This document shows, piece by piece, positions 25,251 through 33,437 of a stretch of DNA of 64,000 nucleotides. Position 1 is the first letter of the stretch; each line of letters opens with the position of its first letter. The notes beneath the pieces are model-generated. The model was not told where the DNA came from and made no database searches. It was given only the letters and a program-made list of their open reading frames with translations. This DNA comes from Shinella sp. UYSO24 (GTDB lineage Bacteria; Pseudomonadota; Alphaproteobacteria; Rhizobiales; Rhizobiaceae). The translations under genes were made by a program, and so were the position numbers. The stretch spans positions 1 through 64,000 of the forward strand of contig CABHNZ010000004.1 in NCBI GenBank assembly GCA_902167985.1. Direction: 5' to 3'.

Positions 25251-25592
25251 TTAAGGCTTTCCGATCAAGGCTGAGGACTTGGCCCTGATCTCGCTCAGCT
25301 CCGACGCCGATACGCGCCCCTTGAATTGCGCACCTCGCACACGCCAGTCGAGGCTCTTGATCTGGTCCGCAAGCACGACGCCGCCACCACCACCACCTGA
25401 CAACACGACCTCGAACGGATAGCCTTTGCGCTTCGTCGTCATCGGACAACAGAGCATCAGGCCGAAACGATTGTAGGACGCGGGGCTCAGCACCACGGCC
25501 GGCCGATGCCCGGCCTGTTCATGCCCCGCCTGCGGCGAGAACTGCAACCAGACGATATCGCCGGCATCAGGCAGATAGCCAGCCGACGTCAT
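25251..25592 (-). CDS. mazF: MazF/PemK-type mRNA interferase toxin
   Basis: A 113-residue toxin with the SH3-like MazF fold. GDIVWLQFSPQAGHEQAGHRP holds the conserved Gly-His and Arg-Pro around the active site, and AVVLSPASYNRFGLMLCCPMT is the core sheet. It cleaves RNA at short sequences unless bound by MazE. A Gly-rich loop (LSGGGGGGVV) is longer than usual. The ATG overlaps the mazE stop by four bases. Confidence 0.93.
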   Translation of the reverse strand: MTSAGYLPDAGDIVWLQFSPQAGHEQAGHRPAVVLSPASYNRFGLMLCCPMTTKRKGYPFEVVLSGGGGGGVVLADQIKSLDWRVRGAQFKGRVSASELSEIRAKSSALIGKP

Positions 25593-25831
25593 GGGCGCTC
25601 CTTACCCATAGGCTCACCAAAATCGACTTCCTCATGCAGGTTCTCGGGTGTCATCTGCGCAATAAGGGCATCGAGGTCGGGCACCACCTCCCGCACCGGG
25701 GTGATAATCAGCCGGCCATCCTCTTCCGAAATATCGACGACGGTATCGATCGCGAGATCCGCAGCCTCCATCAGCGCCGACGGAATACGCACCGAAGCGC
25801 TATTGCCCCACTTCTTCACCGTGACGCGCAT
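25589..25831 (-). CDS. mazE: MazE-like antitoxin, AbrB fold
   Basis: An 80-residue antitoxin. The first 45 residues (VTVKKWGNSASVRIPSALME) are the MazE/AbrB DNA-binding domain. The acidic remainder (DALIAQMTPENLHEEVDFG) should wrap MazF. ATG 25831 has GGAGG five bases upstream. It forms an overlapping pair with mazF. Confidence 0.93.
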   Translation of the reverse strand: MRVTVKKWGNSASVRIPSALMEAADLAIDTVVDISEEDGRLIITPVREVVPDLDALIAQMTPENLHEEVDFGEPMGKERP

Positions 25832-25870
25832 GACAGCCTCCTTCACCCCTGAACGACAAGGCGTAGCAAC

Positions 25871-25906
25871 ATTGTCGATACGATAGTCACCATACGCGGC
25901 GACAAT
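25871..25906 (-). promoter_or_regulatory. Inverted repeat upstream of mazEF
   Basis: ATTGTCG at 25871-25877 is inverted as CGACAAT at 25900-25906, and two copies of ATACG lie between the arms. The site lies 40-75 bases before the mazE start, where an autoregulatory operator is expected. The symmetry is weaker than at the vapBC and parDE sites. Confidence 0.5.
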
Positions 25907-26001
25907 CAAGACGGCATGAAAAAACGCCCCTCCCCCAATCAAGGGGAAGGAGCGCTACTCACACACTCCCAGACCGGAGGTCTACGGCCGGGGAACTGCT
26001 G

Positions 26002-26484
26002 TTAGTTGACCTGCTGCGGCGTGACCTGGGCCTCGATGGTCTTGGCCTCGTCGGCAGCCTCGGCAGCGATCGCGATGCGGCGCGGCTTCATGGCTTCCGG
26101 AATATTGCGCAGAAGGTCGATGTGAAGGAGACCGTTTTTCAGGGAAGCGGCCTGCACCTCGACATGATCGGCAAGCTGGAAGCGACGCTCGAAGGCGCGC
26201 TTGGCAATGCCGCGATAGAGATATTCGCTGGCGGAAGCCCCGTCATCCTCGCTCTTTTCACCCTTCACGGTGAGCACATGGGCATGCGCCTCGATCGACA
26301 ATTCGGTTTCGTCGAAGCCGGCGACAGCCATGGTGATGCGATAGGTGTTCTCGCCGGTCCGCTCGATATTATAGGGCGGATAGCTCGGCGTCTGATCGGC
26401 CAACCCGCGGTTGTCCAGAAGATTGAACAGGCGGTCGAAGCCGACGGTGGAACGATAGAGGGGCGAAAAATCAACGTGACGCAT
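26002..26484 (-). CDS. Small heat-shock protein, Hsp20/IbpA family
   Basis: A 160-residue ATP-independent chaperone that holds unfolding proteins. The start MRHVDFSPLYRSTVGFDRLF is typical of the IbpA-like class A rhizobial proteins. The alpha-crystallin domain runs from about YPPYNIERTGENTYRIT to AASLKNGLLHIDLLR, with the conserved LADHVEV segment. The C-terminal IXI-like anchor appears as RRIAI. ATG 26484 is preceded by AAGGAGG. The leader folds into a probable ROSE thermometer (separate entry). Confidence 0.94.
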   Translation of the reverse strand: MRHVDFSPLYRSTVGFDRLFNLLDNRGLADQTPSYPPYNIERTGENTYRITMAVAGFDETELSIEAHAHVLTVKGEKSEDDGASASEYLYRGIAKRAFERRFQLADHVEVQAASLKNGLLHIDLLRNIPEAMKPRRIAIAAEAADEAKTIEAQVTPQQVN

Positions 26485-26560
26485 AATGTCCTCCTTGGGA
26501 AGCGACGGTGCGGTTTTCGATCTGGACCCCACATCCCTTTCTGGCGATGCAGGCCCGTTC
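26485..26560 (-). promoter_or_regulatory. ROSE-like RNA thermometer in the hsp20 leader
   Basis: Read on the reverse strand, bases 26505 to 26490 are TCGCTTCCCAAGGAGG. CUUCC can pair with GGAGG across a CAA loop, covering the Shine-Dalgarno sequence. The upstream UCGCU matches the UYGCU element of ROSE thermometers, which repress rhizobial small heat-shock genes at low temperature. The 5' boundary of the leader is a guess. Confidence 0.7.
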
Positions 26561-26734
26561 TGCAGACCCTGTCTGGCGCCTGCCAAACTCAGATGGGCAT
26601 TGCCTTTGACGGCTTCAAGACCCGCCAGACGACAAACCGCAATCCCCCGAATTGCACGCAGAATGACCGTTCTGCGCGGCCTGCCCGGCTGAACCGCCCA
26701 TGAACGCGCGGTTCCGCAATCATTCACCCGCCAG

Positions 26735-26860
26735 CCGATAAAAGAGTGTCATCGGGAGGCTACGGCCTCTCCTGGCTGAAGACGGTTCGTCCCTTCCCTT
26801 CAGTCCGCTTTGCCGGGATCGGTCCGTTTCCCTAGTCTCACCGATCCCGGCCTCTTTTTC
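26735..26860 (+). ncRNA. Candidate small RNA ending in an orphan terminator
   Basis: A strong hairpin (GCCGGGATCGGT at 26812-26823, ACCGATCCCGGC at 26840-26851) is followed by CTCTTTTTC on the plus strand. No plus-strand gene precedes it; the region lies between the reverse hsp20 leader and the next plus gene. Upstream are a smaller hairpin (GGAGGC...GCCTCTCC near 26755-26771) and CU-rich stretches (CCCTTCCCTTC), as in many rhizobial trans-acting sRNAs. The 5' end and promoter were not located, so the call is tentative. Confidence 0.4.
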
Positions 26861-26877
26861 TTCAAGGCATTTGCAGG

Positions 26878-27970
26878 ATGCGCGCAATACGCGAAACAGC
26901 GCCGCCTGATGGACGCCGCACCTCTCTGCTCCGCACTCTATTTTGTCTTGACCTTACCCACCGCTGGTGTGCCATGGGCGCCATGAGCGACGTAGAGAAA
27001 AGCCAGAGAACCATCCTCAACCCCATGCCGGGCAGCACCATGCCCGAAGAGGCCACCGCCGGCTATTTCGACGGCCATCGGGGCACATCGCTGCGCTATG
27101 CCATCTTTCGCGGCAACCGTACCCCGGCCGCCGGCACGATCGTGCTTTGCAGGGCCGCAACGAGACGATCGAGAAATATTACGAGACGATCCGCGATTTC
27201 AACGCCATGGGCCTGTGGGTCGCGACCTTCGACCTGCGCGGCCAGGGCGGCTCGGATCGCCTGCACAGAAATCTCCGCCATGGCCATGTCCGCCGCTTTT
27301 CCGACTATGAGCGCGATCTGGAAATCTTTCTCGACAAGATCGTCCTGCCGGATGCCCGCCTGCCCTTCTTTCTTGTCGGCCATTCCACCGGCGCGCTGAT
27401 CGCGCTCTCGGCTGCACCGCGGCTCACCAACCGCATCAGCCGCATGGCGCTCTCGGCGCCCTATATCGCGCTCTCCGGTCAGGGCATTCCCGAGCGACTG
27501 ATCCGCACCGTCGCCGCAGCCGCCTCATGGACCGGGCTCGGCGGCCTTGCCATGGGCGGCAACCGCTCGCTTCGCCCTTTCGAGAACAATCCGCTCACCT
27601 CGGATCGCCGCCGCTTCGAGCGCAATACCGGCTTCATGCAGGCCCATCCGGAACTGCATCTCGGCCCACCGACGGCCCGCTGGCTGCGCGAAACCTTCAA
27701 GGCGGCCGACCGCGTGCGCGACCAGCGCCACCTGACGAAGATCACCATTCCGACGCTGCTGATCGCGCCTGTTCTCGACGGGCTCGTGCCCTACAGGCGC
27801 AGGAGGAACTGTCGCGCAATTTCCGCGCCGCCCAGCTCATCACCGTCACCGGCGGCCGCCACGAACTGTTTCAGGATCGCGACGTCTATCGCACCCAGGC
27901 GATGGCAGCGATCGGCGCCTTCATGCCCGGCATCGATGGCGGCATCGACATGGCCGAAACCGCCGCCTGA
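26878..27970 (+). CDS. Alpha/beta hydrolase, lysophospholipase (PldB)-like (two frame breaks)
   Basis: A serine hydrolase of the monoglyceride-lipase/lysophospholipase L2 type. The nucleophile elbow is VGHSTGALIA. LRGQGGSDR lies before the cap, and the His of TVTGGRHELFQD should complete the triad, with the Asp in LIAPVLDGLVP. The frame changes near 27150 (TIVL then QGRNETIEKYYETI) and near 27795, where restoring one C gives VPYQAQEELSRNF. The likely product is about 330-365 residues. The start is uncertain: ATG 26878 opens the frame, but ATG 26974 or 26983 would give a more typical N terminus, and none has a strong ribosome-binding site. Confidence 0.82.
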
Positions 27971-28068
27971 AGCTCCTGCTCCTGCTCCTGACGGGAAGCG
28001 GGGCTCGCCCGCCTCTCAGCGCCCACCTCTCAGAGGCCGCAGGTCAGAGGCCGCCTCACGACCGCCTC

Positions 28069-28845
28069 TTAGCGACCGTTGAGCAGCGCCAGAGCCTGCG
28101 CATGCACGGCCTTGCTGCCGGCTGCGATAATATTGCCGCCCGCTTCCGGCCGCCCGCCATCCCAGGTGGTGATGACGCCGCCGGCCTGCTCGATGATCGG
28201 GATCAGCGCGCCGACATCATAAGGCTTGAGGCTGCTTTCGATGACGAGATCGATATGCCCGGCTGCCAAAAGCACATAGGCGTAGCAATCGCAGCCATAG
28301 CGGAAAAGCCGCACCTTGCTTTCCACCGACTGATAGGCGGCAAGCTCGTCCGGCGTGAAAATATGCGGCGAGGTGGTGAACAGGATGGCATCCGACAGGT
28401 TCTCGCAGTCGCGCACCGCAATCTTCTGCTCGCCATCCGGCCCCCGATACCAGGACTGCGTCCCATCGGCGAAATAGCGCTCGCCGGTAAACGGCTGATC
28501 CATCATCCCCATTGCCGCCCGACCATTGGTCTGCAGCCCGATCAGCGTGCCCCAGAGCGGCAGGCCGGAAATGAAGGCGCGCGTCCCGTCGATCGGATCG
28601 ATGACCCAGACATGCTCGCGCTCCAGCCCGATACTGCCATGCTCTTCGCCGAGAATACCGTGTTCGGGAAAATGCGTCTCGATCAGCGCCCGGATCGCCG
28701 TCTCGGCGCCGCGATCGCCTTCCGTGACGGGATCGAACCCGCCCTGCAGCTTGTTGACCACCGATGCGCCAACGCGAAAGCGCGGCAATGTCTCGGCCTT
28801 TGCGGCTTCGGCAAGCGTATCGAAAAAGGCACGATCAGGCAGCAT
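28069..28845 (-). CDS. hisN: Histidinol-phosphatase, inositol-monophosphatase family
   Basis: Dephosphorylates histidinol phosphate in histidine synthesis. It is 258 residues and intact. Metal-binding motifs of the IMPase fold are visible: GEEHG, then VWVIDPIDGTRAFISG with its Asp-Pro-Ile-Asp-Gly-Thr, and near the end SSLKPYDVGALIPIIEQAGG. The details (GTRAFISGLPLWGTLIG) fit the HisN rather than the SuhB branch. ATG 28845 has GGAGG five bases upstream; the TTG before it is not needed. An mmgR-type sRNA is encoded just beyond its 5' side, transcribed in the opposite direction. Confidence 0.92.
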   Translation of the reverse strand: MLPDRAFFDTLAEAAKAETLPRFRVGASVVNKLQGGFDPVTEGDRGAETAIRALIETHFPEHGILGEEHGSIGLEREHVWVIDPIDGTRAFISGLPLWGTLIGLQTNGRAAMGMMDQPFTGERYFADGTQSWYRGPDGEQKIAVRDCENLSDAILFTTSPHIFTPDELAAYQSVESKVRLFRYGCDCYAYVLLAAGHIDLVIESSLKPYDVGALIPIIEQAGGVITTWDGGRPEAGGNIIAAGSKAVHAQALALLNGR

Positions 28846-28998
28846 CAAAACCTCCGAATATTGTCCTTGCCAGACGTTCTAGACATTAAGCCCGACAAAG
28901 GGAACTGCCTGAAACATGCTGCAGCGCAATAACGTATTGGCGAAAAAGCCAGCATAACGATTAAAAATGACGCAAATTTAATCACTGCAAAAACATGC

Positions 28999-29026
28999 TT
29001 GACATTTGAGCAGTCAGGCGTAATGT
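28999..29026 (+). promoter_or_regulatory. Sigma-70-type promoter of the mmgR-like sRNA
   Basis: TTGACA at 28999-29004 and TAATGT at 29021-29026 are separated by 16 bases. Transcription would start near 29033, giving an RNA of about 75 bases that ends at the terminator described in the next entry. Confidence 0.75.
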
Positions 29027-29032
29027 CTGAAG

Positions 29033-29107
29033 CACAGTCTTCGACTGTAAATACCCTCCTTGGGTGTTTCCTCCCTAGACTTAGCCGCGCGTATAGCGCG
29101 GTTTTTT
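29033..29107 (+). ncRNA. mmgR: mmgR-like small RNA (alpha-r8 / suhB RNA family)
   Basis: The transcript would contain the unpaired CU-rich core UUUCCUCCCU at 29068-29077 after the helix around CUCCUUGGGUG. It ends in the intrinsic terminator CCGCGC-GTATA-GCGCGG plus T6. This core and layout are those of the alphaproteobacterial alpha-r8 sRNAs. Sinorhizobium MmgR belongs to that group and limits polyhydroxybutyrate storage. The family was first named suhB RNA from its position near an inositol-monophosphatase gene, and hisN of that same superfamily lies adjacent here. The rest of 28846-29202 has no gene. Confidence 0.85.
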
Positions 29108-29202
29108 GTCTTTTTTTCAGGATCAAACGACAGGCACGCAGCCGCGCTCCGGCACGGCGAACGAGCCTGAAGGCTGGATCAAGCACCAGGTTTTGGGGAG
29201 CG

Positions 29203-30086
29203 TTATTCGGCCGCGAGCGCGCCGTCTGCGGAAAAATCCGAGACGAAATCGGCCATCTGCCGCATGAAGGTGGAAAGCGCCGCAGCAATCAGCTCGAATT
29301 CGGGCTTCTTTTCCATGGTCGTCTCATCGATATAGAGCGACCGGTTGATTTCGATCTGCAAAGCATGCAGCCCCCGCACCGGGCGGCCGTAATGTTCCGT
29401 GATGAAGCCGCCCGCATAGGGCTTGTTGCGCACGGCGGCAAAACCAAGACTATCGAGAAAATGCAGTGCCGCCCGCGAAAGCTCGGCCGAGGCACTCGTG
29501 CCATAGCGGTCGCCGATGATGAAGTCGGGCCGGATATCCGAACCGGAAAGCCTGATATTGCCGGGCATAGAATGGCAGTCGATCAGCACGGAGAGCCCGA
29601 AGCGCACATGGGTGGCGGCAATCAGCCGGCGCAGGCAGGCGTGATACGGCTTGTAGATCGTCTCGATCCGGTTGAGGGCATCGCCCACTGGCACCTTCCG
29701 GCCATAGATTTCCATATTCTCGGCCACGATGCGCGGAATGGTGCCGAGCCCGCCGGCAACCCGCATGGAGCCGATATTGGCGTAGGAGGCAGCGGCCCGT
29801 CGAACATGCGCGGATCAAGCTCATAGGGCTCGCGATTGACGTCGAGATAGGCGCGCGGGAAATGGGCGGCCAGAAGCGGCGCACCAAGCTCCGGCGCATC
29901 CGCATAGAGCTCGTCGACGAAGTGATCGGCCGAACGGCGAATGGCGACCGAATCAAGCCGGCTTGCCGCGAGGAAGCTTTCAGGATAGCGGTTTCCGCTG
30001 TGGGGAGAGTTGAAAACGAAAGGAATTGTCTGCGTGGCGGGCTGCCGAACCTCGAAATGCTCGCAATCGTCGCCCATGCAATCCAT
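29203..30086 (-). CDS. N-formylglutamate amidohydrolase family protein (frame break near 29790)
   Basis: Members hydrolyse N-formylglutamate to formate and glutamate, or related N-acyl amino acids. The N-terminal part has TIPFVFNSPHSGNRYPESFL and AYLDVNREPYELDPRMF. After a break near 29790 the frame continues ANIGSMRVAGGLGTIPRIV, then VLIDCHSMPG with metal-ligand Asp/His, and ALQIEINRSLYIDE. The joined product is roughly 290-310 residues. The start is uncertain: ATG codons at 30125, 30086 and 30077 are in frame and none has a clear ribosome-binding site. It is divergent from cpdR. Confidence 0.88.
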
Positions 30087-30265
30087 TCTGCTTTTACCAT
30101 GTGAGGAACTAGTGGAATGCGTCATGTTGCCAGTTGCCCGGCGCCAAGTCCATACTATGTATACCCCACCGAACCCGCTTCCACCCCCATTAAACGGATA
30201 TTTACCGCAACTTGGCAGGGTGGAGCCCACACGAACAATTGAATACACGGATAACGGTCCCGAAG

Positions 30266-30628
30266 ATGCTACCCAAAATCCTTCTCGCCGAAGACGATAA
30301 CGATATGCGCCGCTTTCTCGTGAAAGCGCTCGAGAAGGCGGGGTACAAGGTTATCTCCTTCGACAACGGCGCCAGCGCCTATGACCGGCTGCGTGAAGAA
30401 CCCTTCTCGCTGCTGCTGACCGACATCGTCATGCCCGAGATGGACGGCATCGAGCTCGCGCGCCGCGCAACCGAACTCGACCCCGACCTCAAGGTGATGT
30501 TCATCACCGGTTTCGCAGCCGTCGCGCTGAACTCCGATTCGAAGGCTCCCAAGGATGCAAAGGTGCTCTCCAAGCCCTTCCACCTGCGTGATCTTGTGGA
30601 CGAAGTGAACAAACTGCTCGCTGCCTGA
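30266..30628 (+). CDS. cpdR: CpdR-type single-domain response regulator
   Basis: A 120-residue receiver domain with no output domain. The acidic pocket is AEDDND, the phospho-acceptor is Asp53 in LLTDIVMPEMDG, and the conserved Lys103 is in LSKPF. The sequence closely resembles alphaproteobacterial CpdR, a ClpXP adaptor. CpdR is switched off by phosphorylation through the CckA-ChpT relay and promotes regulated proteolysis in the cell cycle. The upstream sequence TTAA-N7-TTTA at 30190-30204 is one base from a CtrA box (TTAA-N7-TTAA), which would fit known CtrA-linked control, but this is weak evidence. Confidence 0.93.
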   Translation: MLPKILLAEDDNDMRRFLVKALEKAGYKVISFDNGASAYDRLREEPFSLLLTDIVMPEMDGIELARRATELDPDLKVMFITGFAAVALNSDSKAPKDAKVLSKPFHLRDLVDEVNKLLAA

Positions 30629-30733
30629 CGGCGAGCATCTCGGAAAATATGAGGGCTTCAAAAAACCTTCAAATTTCTCCGAAAAACCAGTTGACGGCCG
30701 GACCAGCCTGTGGTCTATGCGCCGTCATCGAAT

Positions 30734-30808
<75 letters not shown>

Positions 30809-31087
30809 TTCGAAACCTCCCTTTCGAAAATCTCCACATAAGACAGTGACTTGCACGACGGGCACCAAAGTCCCGACACCGCTTGCAATTTGCCCTTCGC
30901 ATGATCCGGCAAGGTTTCAGCCGCGCGTCATGACGCCAACAATCCCCCACAGATGGCGAAGCACCGGACGACAGAATTGCGTCCTGTTGATAACAAAAAT
31001 GCGCTTGCCAAGTCCGCCGCCCTCACCTAAAGAGGCGCTCGCTAAGGGCATGATGCGCAACGATTTGTTGATGCGCCGCCCTTGAGT

Positions 31088-31162
<75 letters not shown>

Positions 31163-31172
31163 TTCGAATTTT

Positions 31173-31206
31173 AAAAGGGCTTGGCGAGACATCGCCGAGC
31201 CCTTTT
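31173..31206 (+). terminator. Terminator after the tRNA-Val pair
   Basis: AAAAGGGCTtGGCGA pairs with TCGCCGAGCCCTTTT around a short loop (one bulge). It is a strong hairpin with flanking A and T runs 10 bases after the second tRNA. Confidence 0.85.
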
Positions 31207-31355
31207 CAGTTTCGGCGAGCCTGTGCCGCAAAGCCTTGTCCATCGCTTGCGGCGCGCGGTAACGAGAGCGTGAGCACTCACATTTCCGTCACATCCTGAC
31301 CTTGCAGGAAGCCCTCCGAAAGCCGATTTGAGCCTTCATGAACGGAGTTCAACAG

Positions 31356-31517
31356 ATGACCAGAAACTTCCTCCTGCCGCTCGTCCTCGTCGGCATGGTC
31401 GCAACGGCCGTGTCCGGCTGCGCCACCGACGGCCCGCCGCACCGTTTCAATGACACCCATGTTCCGTCGATCGTACAGGAACATGGCGGCGCCAACCCGA
31501 CCCCCATCTACTTCTGA
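31356..31517 (+). CDS. Small lipoprotein, tandem paralogue 1
   Basis: A 53-residue protein. The signal peptide NFLLPLVLVGMVATAVSGC ends in a lipobox (AVSGC), with lipidated Cys at residue 22. The mature part is only about 32 residues (TDGPPHRFNDTHVPSIVQEH and then GGANPTPIYF). It shares DG-x-x-HRFNDT-x-VPSIV with the next gene, 68 bases downstream. Function is unknown. No named family was recognised; small rhizobial outer-membrane lipoproteins are the nearest analogy. Confidence 0.75.
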   Translation: MTRNFLLPLVLVGMVATAVSGCATDGPPHRFNDTHVPSIVQEHGGANPTPIYF

Positions 31518-31585
31518 TCCAATTGCATCGCCGCCGGCTCGCACCTCCCCGAAAGGATGGGCGAAATGGCGGCCGGAGTTATGAC

Positions 31586-31744
31586 ATGACGAAAAAGCTG
31601 CTTCTCTCGATCGCGGCCCTCAGCCTCACTTGCCTTGCGCTCGCCGGCTGCAATACCGATGGCAACCACCGTTTCAACGACACGATCGTCCCCTCGATCG
31701 TCCATGGCAATGGCGGGCAGCAGGACGAGCCTGTCACGTTCTGA
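31586..31744 (+). CDS. Small lipoprotein, tandem paralogue 2
   Basis: A 52-residue protein with the signal peptide KKLLLSIAALSLTCLALAGC and its lipobox (LAGC). The mature core is NTDGNHRFNDTIVPSIVHGN, followed by an acidic end (GGQQDEPVTF). ATG 31586 gives a normal signal peptide; the frame opens earlier but without hydrophobic sequence. Its conserved core matches the preceding gene while the signal peptides differ, so selection seems to act on the mature core. Function is unknown. Confidence 0.75.
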   Translation: MTKKLLLSIAALSLTCLALAGCNTDGNHRFNDTIVPSIVHGNGGQQDEPVTF

Positions 31745-31906
31745 GGCTCATGAAGGCGGCATCCGGCTCTGTCCGGGCCGCCTGATGACACTTCACGCAT
31801 GATGTGATCGGCAGGCGCCTTGTCGCATGCGCCTGCGGCGCCAGATCGATAACGGGAGCCAGATCAATAACGGGAGGATGTGCAAACCTTAAAAAGGGAC
31901 ATTGCC

Positions 31907-32514
31907 ATGCCTGACATCAGCCGCCGCAGCTTCAACGAGATCGTCGTCACAGCGGGCGCGGCCGGGGCCGCGACGCTCATAACCATACCCGCAACCGCCA
32001 ATGCCGCTTCAGGTGAACCCCAAAGCCTGCCGCTTTCCCGCAACGACTGGGTGCCGAACAATGACCGGCTCCCGGTCCTGCTCTACAGAGGCGCCGTCAC
32101 CGGCGGCGGCAGCGACCCGGCCTCCGCCCATGAGGAAATGTTCCGCAGGAACGGCTGGCCGCCGGCCTGGCGAAACGGCGTCTATACCTTCCACCACTAC
32201 CACTCCACCGCCCATGAGGTTCTGGGTTTTGCCGCAGGCTCCGCCCGGCTGATCCTTGGCGGCCCCGGCGGCCATGAAGTCACCGTCCATGCCGGAGATG
32301 TCGCCCTGCTGCCGACAGGCACCGGGCATTTCAAGGTGAGTTCCACCGACGATTTCCTCGTGGTCGCGCCTACCCTCCCGGCCAGAATTACGACATCTGC
32401 CGCGAGGCCCCGACGCCGGAAATGACGGCCCGCATGCGCAGCCTGCCCTTCCCGCAAAGCGATCCGGTCTTTGGCCACAACGGTCCCCTGACACATCTGT
32501 GGCGGGCAGCCTGA
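31907..32514 (+). CDS. Tat-exported cupin-domain protein (frame break near 32370)
   Basis: The N terminus [20 protein letters not shown] is a twin-arginine signal, so the protein is probably exported folded with a metal bound. The cupin core follows: [20 protein letters not shown] supplies His/Glu ligands and [15 protein letters not shown] is the second motif. After a break near 32370 the frame continues [18 protein letters not shown] and ends [10 protein letters not shown] at 32514. Corrected length is about 202 residues. Related cupins of the YjlB type are uncharacterised. ATG 31907 has AAGGGA eight bases upstream. Confidence 0.8.
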
Positions 32515-32621
32515 TCAGAAAGCGGCAGGCTGCGCCCCGTTTTGTGACGGGTATTTGTATCGTTTTGGCAACTTATTGGTTACTTTCCGTTTGTAAGCTC
32601 TCGCGCATATGAACGGAGGCC

Positions 32622-32879
32622 ATGATGGCGCAATACAAATATTCCGCACATATCGTCGAAGCATCTTCCCGAGCCTTCGATCAGGATTGTCTTCCGGGGC
32701 AGATCGTCACGAATGCCGGCATCTACCGATGCAAGGCCTGTGGAGACGAGATCGTTGTCGACAAGGGCGATGCCATTCCGCCTCGACACCACGAGCATCT
32801 TCTGCTCGGGCCGGTCGTCTGGTCGCTTCTCGTCTATGCCCAGAAGCACCCGTCAAACCTTTTCGTCCATACCGACTGA
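32622..32879 (+). CDS. Small zinc-ribbon-like protein
   Basis: An 85-residue protein. GIYRCKACGDEIVVDKGDAI contains a CxxC knuckle, and downstream histidines (RHHEHLL) could complete a metal site. The last third is tryptophan- and valine-rich. Short proteins of this kind are common in Rhizobiaceae but have no established function. The GGAGG-like site at 32615-32619 suits ATG 32622 or 32625. It is followed by the terminator of a convergent gene. Confidence 0.7.
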   Translation: MMAQYKYSAHIVEASSRAFDQDCLPGQIVTNAGIYRCKACGDEIVVDKGDAIPPRHHEHLLLGPVVWSLLVYAQKHPSNLFVHTD

Positions 32880-32910
32880 TCCGCAGAAAAGATCCGGTCG
32901 CCCGACATGC

Positions 32911-32940
32911 AAAAGCCGCCGGCGGATATCCGCCGACGGC
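32911..32940 (-). terminator. Terminator of the DUF1328 gene
   Basis: On the reverse strand GCCGTCGGCGGAT pairs with ATCCGCCGGCGGC, followed by TTTT. It lies 36 bases after the DUF1328 stop codon. Confidence 0.8.
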
Positions 32941-32975
32941 TCCAAATGCGTTGATCCCTGATGGGGCCTGATGTG

Positions 32976-33149
32976 TTACATCACGGCGCTGCCTGCCATG
33001 AGCGCCAGAACCAGGAACACCAGGAAGACGATCAGGAACAGGAAGAACAGGAATTTCGCGATCGTGGCCGTGGCCGCCGAAATCCCGGAGAAGCCGAGAA
33101 AGCCCGAAATCAGCGAGATGACGAGAAAAATGAGTGCCCATTTCAGCAT
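32976..33149 (-). CDS. DUF1328 (YtjA-like) small membrane protein
   Basis: A 57-residue protein with two hydrophobic helices: [20 protein letters not shown], and a second rich in Phe/Leu/Val ([20 protein letters not shown]). This is the full length and pattern of the DUF1328 family, whose members are often stress-induced and of unknown role. ATG 33149 is the natural start. Confidence 0.88.
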   Translation of the reverse strand: MLKWALIFLVISLISGFLGFSGISAATATIAKFLFFLFLIVFLVFLVLALMAGSAVM

Positions 33150-33437
33150 GGAATAGTCCCTTCACGTTGATGCCGCGATAACGTGATCGAAGGAGCCAAG
33201 GTTCCATCCGAAGGGGCCAAATGTTCCAAAATAATCCGCGGCATATCCAGGGTTGCAGCGCCGCCGGACAGGAGTGGAAGCCCGCGTGAATGCCCGGCTC
33301 GATGCCGCGGGCAAACGGCACGGATTTTCCGCCGCGATGCGAATCAGCTAGAGCTGATACGAACACATCGGGAACAGGCCCGCAAAGGCGCCCCGCTCGC
33401 ACACGCTCCTCACAAGCCGGAGACGGCCGGATACGAA

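Noticed and set aside
30846..31085. A 79-residue frame between the two tRNA-Val genes
   Set aside because: No ribosome-binding site, no hydrophobic or motif pattern, and residue composition typical of random GC-rich sequence.
33183..33437. An 85-residue N-terminal extension of the helicase
   Set aside because: The extension is compositionally unlike coding sequence here, has no ribosome-binding site and no family support; ATG 33438 fits the usual N terminus.
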